Assembly (NCBI GenBank): GCA_021324975.1
Contig: JAJPIA010000030.1
Location: 1-64,000 of the forward strand
Source of the DNA: Bacillota bacterium
GTDB lineage: Bacteria; Sysuimicrobiota; Sysuimicrobiia; Sysuimicrobiales; Segetimicrobiaceae
Length of the DNA: 64,000 nt
Direction: 5' to 3'
Positions within the stretch are counted from its first letter, which is position 1; each line of letters opens with the position of its first letter. Both the position numbers and the translations under genes were made by a program. Positions 58,428 to 64,000 of the stretch are shown here, in pieces. Below the pieces are notes generated by a model. It did no database searches and had not been told where the DNA came from. It worked only from the letters and a program-made list of their open reading frames with translations.

Positions 58428-59582
58428 GTGCGACCGCTCCGTGTGCCGATGTACGACCTGCGGGCCGAGTATCTGGAGATGCGCCCGGCGATCGACGAGG
58501 CGATCCGGCGTGTCCTGGAGAGCGGCACGCTCGTCATGGGGCCTGAGCCGGCCGCGTTCGAAGAGGAGTTTGCACACTATTGCGGCGCGCGTGAGGCGGT
58601 GGGGGTAGGCTCCGGGTCCGCCGCGGTTCAGCTCGCCTTGCTTGCCTGCGGCATCGGTCCGGGCGACGAGGTTATCACGGTTCCGAATACCGACATCCCT
58701 ACCACGATGGCGATCAGCCATTGCGGAGCCCGCATCACTTGGGTCGACGTGGACCCCCGAACGTTCACCATCGCACCGGAGCGCATTCGCGATCGGCTCA
58801 CGTCGCGCACGCGGGCAATCCTGCCTGTACACTTGTTCGGGCACCCGGCGGACATGGATCCAATCATGGAGCTGGCCCGCCGTGAAGGCCTGCACGTGAT
58901 CGAGGACGCCGCGCTCGCCACGGGCGCGACGTACCGCGGCCGCAAGGTTGGGACCATCGGCGACGTTGGGTGTTTCAGTCTGGCGCCCACGAAGATCCTC
59001 GGCGCCACCGGCGATGCGGGCGTGGTGACGACCGATCGGCGGGACCTTGCGGACCGTGTCCGAGTGCTCCGGAACTACGGACACGACCTCTGCATGGACG
59101 GCCAGGAAGGTCTCGTGGCAGGCGTGCGGCTGTGGAAACTGATCGCCGAAGGCTACAATGAGCGGCTCGATCCTCTGCACGCCGCGGTCGTACGAGTCAA
59201 ACTTCGGTCGCTCGAGCATCGCATCGAGCGGCGGCGGCGCATCGCCGCGCTGTACGGGGAACTGCTGCGCGGATTGGATCTCACCCTGCCCCTCGAAGCG
59301 CCGGGCGCCAGGCACGTCTACCGGGCATACCCGGTTCTGGTTCGAGATCGAGACCGGATCAGGCGGCACCTGGCCGCGCGGGGCATCGCAACGCAAGCGT
59401 ACTACACGCCGCTGCTGCACTTACAGCCGGTGTATCGCCACCTCGGATGCGCCACCGGCTCCTTCCCCATCGCGGAGGACATCGCGAACCGGCTGATCTG
59501 CCTGCCGGTGTTTCCGTCCATGACGAACGAGCAGGTACACGAAGTGGCCGCGGCGGTGCGCGAGTGCCTCTCGGCCGGCTAG
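58428..59582 (+). CDS. DegT/DnrJ/EryC1/StrS-family PLP-dependent aminotransferase
   Basis: The 384-residue enzyme has the family layout VPMYDLRAEYLEMRPAIDEAIRRVLESGTLVMGPE, VGVGSGSAAVQLALLACGIGPGDEVITVPNTDIPTTMAI, HLFGHPADMDPIMELARREGLHVIEDAALATGATYRGRKVGTIGDVGCFSLAPTK (Schiff-base Lys at the end) and YYTPLLHLQPVYRHLG. The common His before the Lys (SFH-SKN) is not present. It starts at GTG 58428. Such enzymes aminate keto-sugars. Placed between two paralogous binding proteins, it may modify what they import. It is only distantly similar to the DegT protein at 3333-4499. Confidence 0.9.
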   Translation: MRPLRVPMYDLRAEYLEMRPAIDEAIRRVLESGTLVMGPEPAAFEEEFAHYCGAREAVGVGSGSAAVQLALLACGIGPGDEVITVPNTDIPTTMAISHCGARITWVDVDPRTFTIAPERIRDRLTSRTRAILPVHLFGHPADMDPIMELARREGLHVIEDAALATGATYRGRKVGTIGDVGCFSLAPTKILGATGDAGVVTTDRRDLADRVRVLRNYGHDLCMDGQEGLVAGVRLWKLIAEGYNERLDPLHAAVVRVKLRSLEHRIERRRRIAALYGELLRGLDLTLPLEAPGARHVYRAYPVLVRDRDRIRRHLAARGIATQAYYTPLLHLQPVYRHLGCATGSFPIAEDIANRLICLPVFPSMTNEQVHEVAAAVRECLSAG

Positions 59583-59640
59583 CCGGATCCCGAACGGGCG
59601 CAGAGATCAGATGGCGGGGCCACGCGTGGGAGGTGTGGGC

Positions 59641-61254
59641 ATGACGTCGAGCGTAAAGCTGACACGCCGGCAGCTTATGTACGGGGCGGCGGGAGGGCTC
59701 GCCGCGCTCTGGGCCGGCTCATTCCCGGTCGCGACGCGTGCGGCCGCGCGGAGCGGCAGTCTCGTCCTCGCAACGCCGGCGGATAACGAGCCGGCGTCCC
59801 TCGACGCCCAGGTCGACCCGTACACTTCCACATTCCTGTTCGATTCCTTTGTCAGTGACCCGCTGGTGGTGCTCACCGCTGACCGGAAATTCGTCCCGGG
59901 GGTCGCGTCGAGCTGGACGGCGGCCGCGGAAGGCCGGGTGTGGACCTTTACCATCAAGGACGGACTCACGTTCCAGGACGGTACACGATGCGACGCGGAC
60001 GCGGTGCGATACAACATCGAACGGGTGATGAGCCCTGACACGCACTCGGCGCTGATGGCGACCGATCTCGGCCAGCCGACGTTTCTTCGGGCCGAGGTGG
60101 TCGGGAAGAATCAGGTGCGTTTGCTCTACGGGGAGCCCTTCCCAGAGTTGCTCAGCGGGATGAGCATTTTCCCGATCTGGTCGCCCGCCGCGGTGAAGCA
60201 GTACGGGGCGTCGTTTCAGCAGCACCTGGTCGGCGAAGGGGCCTTCCGGATGACGTCGTGGGTGCGGGGGGACCATATCAGCTTCGCGCGCAATCCCGCG
60301 TACCCGGGCGGGACAACGGTGCAGCACCACGCCGGACCAGCGTACCTCGATGGCATCACCGTCAAGTTCGTCGGCAGCGCCGGCGTGCTTGGCGAGATTC
60401 TCAAGACCGGCGAGGCGAATCTCGTCATGGGACTCCCGTCCCAGGCTCTGCCCGATTATGCGCACAATCCCAAGTATCAGGTCGTAACCGGGTACCAGCC
60501 GGGCAACGGCCTGATGTTTACGATGAACACCGGCCGGGCGCCGCTCAACGACATCCGGGTGAGACAGGCTCTGCGCTACGCGTACGATCAGCAGCGCATG
60601 AACCAAACCTTGTACGCGGGGACCTACGTCGACGTCTACGGGCCGCTGACCAGGTACACTCTGTACTATTGGAAGGGCGCCGAAACGGCGTACCGCTACG
60701 ACCAAGCCAAGGCACGCGCACTGTTGGACGCGGCCGGATGGAAGCCCGCGGGCTCGGGGATCCGCGAGCGCGACGGGAAACCGTTGACGTTGACGATGGT
60801 GATGCTCCACCACCGTGAGATCGGCGAGTACCTCGCGGCGCAGTTCAAGGCGATCGGCGTGGACCTTCGCCCCGTGGTGGTGCCCGGACCCGTGCAACTG
60901 CAACGCGCCCAGAGCGGTGACTTTGACCTCATCTATGAACGACTGCGAACGCTCGAACCGGACATTCTGTACAGCGAATTCTATTCCAAAAACGCGGGGA
61001 AACCGGGGGGCTGGGCCTGGTCGGGATTCCATGACGCGCAGGTGGACGACGCGCTCCTCCGAACGCAACAGACCGCAGACCCCCAGGTGCGTGCCAGGTA
61101 TTTTGCGGAGGCACAACGCCTGTTGACGCAGTCCGCGGTCTACTTGCCGACCCTTGACGACCCGCAATTCTTCGCCATGCCCGCCACCATAAAGGGATTT
61201 CAGCTAGGAGCCACGGGCGCGTGGTTCTTTGCGAACGACATGTACGTAGAATGA
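59641..61254 (+). CDS. Family-5 extracellular solute-binding protein (paralogue B)
   Basis: The 537-residue protein has a twin-arginine-like leader (LTRRQLMYGAAGGLAALWAG) and the core TRCDADAVRYNIERVMSPDTHSALM, HLVGEGAFRMTSWVRGDHISFARNPAY, LNDIRVRQALRYAYDQQRMNQTLYAGTYV and VVVPGPVQLQRAQSGDFDLIYERLRTLEPD. It is a duplicate of the protein at 56757, but with a Tat-like instead of a Sec-like leader. ATG 59641 follows GGGAGGTG. Its stop overlaps the next amidohydrolase start (ATGA), so the two are coupled. Confidence 0.9.
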   Translation: MTSSVKLTRRQLMYGAAGGLAALWAGSFPVATRAAARSGSLVLATPADNEPASLDAQVDPYTSTFLFDSFVSDPLVVLTADRKFVPGVASSWTAAAEGRVWTFTIKDGLTFQDGTRCDADAVRYNIERVMSPDTHSALMATDLGQPTFLRAEVVGKNQVRLLYGEPFPELLSGMSIFPIWSPAAVKQYGASFQQHLVGEGAFRMTSWVRGDHISFARNPAYPGGTTVQHHAGPAYLDGITVKFVGSAGVLGEILKTGEANLVMGLPSQALPDYAHNPKYQVVTGYQPGNGLMFTMNTGRAPLNDIRVRQALRYAYDQQRMNQTLYAGTYVDVYGPLTRYTLYYWKGAETAYRYDQAKARALLDAAGWKPAGSGIRERDGKPLTLTMVMLHHREIGEYLAAQFKAIGVDLRPVVVPGPVQLQRAQSGDFDLIYERLRTLEPDILYSEFYSKNAGKPGGWAWSGFHDAQVDDALLRTQQTADPQVRARYFAEAQRLLTQSAVYLPTLDDPQFFAMPATIKGFQLGATGAWFFANDMYVE

Positions 61255-62570
61255 CGCCGGCTGTGCATAACGCTCCGCATCTCGCGCTCCGTGTTGGATG
61301 CCTCATCGACGGCACCGGGGCCGCGCCGCGCCGCGGCGTGACCATCGTCCTGGCCGGCGATCGCATCGATGGCGTTCGTTCGTCGGCGCCGGGGCCCGCA
61401 GAACCGGGCACCATCTGGGATTTGTCACGCTATACGGCGCTGCCGGGACTGATCGACGCCCATGTCCACGTTTTCGGCAGCGGAGACCCCCGCGAGCCCA
61501 ACTGGTTCGTGCGCGAGGTGACGGAGCTCGTCCCCACGGTCGCCTTCAATTGCCTGATCAACGCGCAGCGGAATTTGGCGCACGGCTTCACCACGATCAG
61601 AGATCTGGCGTGCCGCCACTATGCCGACGTCGCGCTGCGAAACGCGATCGATGCGGGCCGCCTGGAGGGTCCGCGGATGAAGGTGTGCGGCGTCGGCCTG
61701 ACGAGCACGGCCGGGCACATGGACCGGGCCAAGGGCTTCGCGCCCGGCGTCGTTGTGCCGGGACCCAGCGCGATCGTCGATGGCCCGGATGAGGGGCGGC
61801 GCGCCGTGCGCGCCAATCTGAGATACGGTGTGGATTTCATCAAGATCAACGCGACACTGAGCGAACTCGTCCGGCCGCTCGGCGGATTGTGTTCTCCGGA
61901 AATGACGCGCGAGACGATGGCGGCGATCTGCGAGACTGCGCACGCCCACGGCCGGAAGGTCGCCGCCCACTGCCACGGCGGCATCGGCGTCACGTGGGCC
62001 CTGGAAGCCGGCGTCGACGTGCTCGAACACGGGCGGTTCTTGACGGATGACCACCTGGATACGATGGCGGCCAGGGGAGTGTTTCTCTGCCCCACGTTGA
62101 GCCCTGAGGCCAAAGCGCGGGATCTCGACATCGTGCCCCCCGATCCCCACCTCGCGCGCTGGCAAGAGCGCGCGCGTGACGCCATGTATGAGACAGTCGG
62201 GAGGGCGCGCCGCGCCGGCGTGACGATCGTCAACGGCAGCGACGCCGCGATGCCGGGCGTCCGCCACGGCGAGGGCGGCGCGTACGAAATGGCTCAACTC
62301 GTGGGCGCAGGGCTCTCTTCGATGGAGGCGGTGATCGCCGCCACCAGCGCGGCCGCGCGCTGTTTGGACATGGAAAGCGAGATCGGCACGGTCGAACCCG
62401 GGAAGCTGGCTGACTTGATCCTGGTTGACGGAGACCCACTCGAGCGGATCGAGCTCTTGCAGGACCTGGAGCGAGTGCCGGTCGTGATCAAGGGCGGCCG
62501 GATCGTTGCGAACCGCCTGCCGGCCGCGGAGGCCGCATCATTACCGGCCGGCTTCGTGCCATCCCGCTGA
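61251..62570 (+). CDS. Metal-dependent amidohydrolase (Xaa-Pro dipeptidase/imidazolonepropionase-like)
   Basis: The 439-residue enzyme has PGLIDAHVHVFGSGD (HxH), GFTTIRDLA, VDFIKINATLSE (candidate carboxylated Lys), VAAHCHGG, VLEHGRFL and VNGSDAAMPG (last Asp), and ends IGTVEPGKLADLILVDGDPLERIELLQDLERV. It is related to the amidohydrolase at 34454. ATG 61251 overlaps the binding-protein stop by four bases, which suggests that the imported compound is its substrate. Its 3' end overlaps the convergent Gfo/Idh gene by 30 bases. Confidence 0.9.
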   Translation: MTPAVHNAPHLALRVGCLIDGTGAAPRRGVTIVLAGDRIDGVRSSAPGPAEPGTIWDLSRYTALPGLIDAHVHVFGSGDPREPNWFVREVTELVPTVAFNCLINAQRNLAHGFTTIRDLACRHYADVALRNAIDAGRLEGPRMKVCGVGLTSTAGHMDRAKGFAPGVVVPGPSAIVDGPDEGRRAVRANLRYGVDFIKINATLSELVRPLGGLCSPEMTRETMAAICETAHAHGRKVAAHCHGGIGVTWALEAGVDVLEHGRFLTDDHLDTMAARGVFLCPTLSPEAKARDLDIVPPDPHLARWQERARDAMYETVGRARRAGVTIVNGSDAAMPGVRHGEGGAYEMAQLVGAGLSSMEAVIAATSAAARCLDMESEIGTVEPGKLADLILVDGDPLERIELLQDLERVPVVIKGGRIVANRLPAAEAASLPAGFVPSR

Positions 62571-63584
62571 GCCACGGTCGACCCGCTCCGGCCGCCCGGT
62601 AGCGGCCGACCGGTACAGTGCCAGCGCGACCTCCAGCCCCCGCAGGCCGTCGTCGCCGGTTACCGAGGGGGGACGGTCCTCTTTCAGCGCCGCTATGAAT
62701 TCCGCCGCCTGCCGTTCGAAGCGGTGGTCCGGGCCGTACGTCCAGCGATGCGCGCCGTCTCGGCCGCGATATTCGAGGGCGGTTCCTGTCGTCAATGTCA
62801 GCGCGCCCTCGCTGCCGAAGATCTCGGTCACCCAACCGCCCAAGCGGCCGTAGCCTGGGGCGTTCTCCGACAAAACGGCCATCGCTCCGCCAGCGAACGT
62901 CAGGACCGCGCTTACGCCGTCTTCTACGTCCGCAGGATTCGAGTACGTGGCAAGCCGTGCATACACTTCGGCCACCTCGTCATCGAGCAGCCAGCGCAGC
63001 CGATCGATCGCATGAACGCCTCCGTACATGATCACGCCGCCCCCGGCGTCAGCCCGGTTCCACACCCACCGCGGCGTCTCGGCCATGCCGCCGCTCATGA
63101 AACGGTCCAGCGCAGTCGCCGGCCGCCCAAGGCGGCCTTGAGCGATGAGAGAGCGCGCGGCCTCCGTCTCCGGCCGGAAGCGGTGAACGTATCCCAACAT
63201 CAGCCGCACACCCGCCCGCTCGACAGCCCCGAGCATCGCATGCGCGTCATCGAGCGTGGTGGCCAGCGGCTTTTCAAGCAGTAGGTGCACCCCCGCGGCC
63301 GCAGCCTCCAGGACGCAGGCGCGGTGCAGCGCGTGCGGAACGGCAACCACCACGGCATCGATCGGCTCGGCCAGCATGTCGCGGTAGTCGACATAGTGGA
63401 CGGCGCCGAACCGGCGGGCGAAGGCGTGTCCGCGGTCCGGGTCCAACTCGGACACAGCCGTAACCGTGGCGTCCGCGCGCGCGGCAAACGCCTCGGCATG
63501 CCGCTCGCCGGCAATGCCCGCACCGACAATGCCGATCCGCACCGGTGACACGTTCATCGGACGGGACGGCGCCGGCCGGTTCAT
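62541..63584 (-). CDS. Gfo/Idh/MocA-family oxidoreductase
   Basis: The 347-residue enzyme has VRIGIVGAGIAGERHAEAFAAR (Rossmann), VVVAVPHALHRACVLEAAAAGVHLLLEKPLATTLDDAHAMLGAV with the EKP Lys, GYVHRFRPETEAARSLIAQGRLG, GGGVIMYGGVHAIDRLRWLL and GRLGGWVTEIFGSEGALTL. It closely parallels the protein at 42911. ATG 63584 overlaps the permease stop (ATGA). The permease-dehydrogenase coupling repeats the transporter-plus-Gfo/Idh theme of the window. Confidence 0.88.
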   Translation of the reverse strand: MNRPAPSRPMNVSPVRIGIVGAGIAGERHAEAFAARADATVTAVSELDPDRGHAFARRFGAVHYVDYRDMLAEPIDAVVVAVPHALHRACVLEAAAAGVHLLLEKPLATTLDDAHAMLGAVERAGVRLMLGYVHRFRPETEAARSLIAQGRLGRPATALDRFMSGGMAETPRWVWNRADAGGGVIMYGGVHAIDRLRWLLDDEVAEVYARLATYSNPADVEDGVSAVLTFAGGAMAVLSENAPGYGRLGGWVTEIFGSEGALTLTTGTALEYRGRDGAHRWTYGPDHRFERQAAEFIAALKEDRPPSVTGDDGLRGLEVALALYRSAATGRPERVDRGSAGWHEAGR

Positions 63585-64000
63585 CGGTAGATCGATCGCG
63601 GGTCAAGCGCCGCGCGCAGGCCGTCGCCGAGGAGATTGACCGCCATGGCGGCCGAGAAAATGGCAAACCCGGGAAACGTCGACATCCACCACGCCCCTGC
63701 GAGATATGCCTGGCCGTCCGCCGTCATCAGGCCCCACTCCGGGGTCGGCGGCTGGGCGCCCATGCCAAGGTAGCTCAAGGCGGATCCGACCAGGATCGCA
63801 TTGCCGACCTGCAGCGTCGACAGGACAATGAGGGGACCGAGCACGTTAGGCACGATGTGGTGGAGGATCACGCGGCGATCAGATCCGCCGAGCGCTCGGG
63901 CCGCCTGCACGTACTCCACCTCGCGGACCGTCAGGCACGACCCTCGCACCAGCCGCGCGTACAGCGGAACGGACGAGACCCCGACGGCCAGCATGACGTT
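63581..64000 (-). CDS. ABC permease, DppC/OppC type (cut by window end)
   Basis: The visible 139 codons are the C-terminal half of a DppC-like permease: SVPLYARLVRGSCLTVREVEYVQAARALGGSDRRVILHHIVPNVLG (EAA loop), SALSYLGMGAQPPTPEWGLMTADG and NLLGDGLRAALDPRSIYR. The N-terminus lies beyond position 64000. It probably belongs with a DppB and a binding protein to the right, or with the two binding proteins at 56757 and 59641. Confidence 0.9.
   Translation of the reverse strand, partial: NVMLAVGVSSVPLYARLVRGSCLTVREVEYVQAARALGGSDRRVILHHIVPNVLGPLIVLSTLQVGNAILVGSALSYLGMGAQPPTPEWGLMTADGQAYLAGAWWMSTFPGFAIFSAAMAVNLLGDGLRAALDPRSIYR

Noticed and set aside
1-64000. CRISPR array, tRNA or rRNA genes
   Set aside because: No regularly spaced repeats other than the IS ends, and no cloverleaf or rRNA-like stretch, were recognised by reading. 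A tRNA scan could still find one I missed.

Overview
The window is high-GC bacterial chromosome. It is dominated by family-5 (dipeptide/oligopeptide-type) ABC uptake systems, amidohydrolases, Gfo/Idh/MocA dehydrogenases, NAD-dependent epimerases and regulators of the IclR, GntR and RpiR families. That repertoire suits an uncultured soil or subsurface heterotroph (Rokubacteria- or Sysuimicrobia/CSP1-3-like lineages), but no marker gene is present, so the taxonomy is only a guess. I see no rRNA, tRNA or CRISPR array.

Region 1 (1-15.7 kb) is an accessory, partly decayed zone. It holds IS21-type terminal repeat arrays at 1-106 and 12959-13005, facing each other. It also holds several broken genes (a membrane protein, MgtC/SapB, dihydropyrimidinase, a solute-binding protein), a 5'-damaged molybdopterin oxidoreductase, a DegT aminotransferase and an isochorismatase-like hydrolase. 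The standout is a two-gene class IV-type lanthipeptide locus: a Cys-rich precursor followed by a lyase-kinase-cyclase synthetase. The zone ends with small cupin and NTF2-fold genes and a VapBC-type toxin-antitoxin pair with a perfect palindromic operator.

Region 2 (15.8-33.4 kb) carries three solute-binding-protein/permease systems. One forms an IclR-led operon with a Gfo/Idh dehydrogenase and a PuuE-type deacetylase. Between them lies an ArsM-like methyltransferase whose reading frame is interrupted by a UGA exactly where the family has a conserved Cys. An 8-bp hairpin that fits the bacterial SECIS layout follows it, making this a candidate selenoprotein. Next come a short predicted terminated RNA, a STAS protein without the phosphorylatable Ser and a BBE-type FAD oxidoreductase.

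Region 3 (33.5-42 kb) has an SDR, an amidohydrolase, a secreted cupin, three tandem DUF3830 paralogues, a luciferase-like oxidoreductase and an SsuABC-type transporter.

Region 4 (42.2-53.2 kb) is an 11-gene, one-strand cluster led by a GntR regulator: binding protein, two permeases, Ldh2-type dehydrogenase, epimerase, AstE-like deacylase, cyclic amidohydrolase, VOC protein, Gfo/Idh protein and NTF2-fold protein. It looks like uptake plus stepwise breakdown of a small N-acyl or cyclic-amide compound.

Region 5 (53.4-64 kb) has an epimerase/RpiR/aminotransferase operon, two closely related binding proteins flanking a DegT aminotransferase, a further amidohydrolase and Gfo/Idh pair, and a permease cut by the window end. 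None of the family-5 systems has its own DppD/DppF ATPase here, so they must share ATPases encoded elsewhere.
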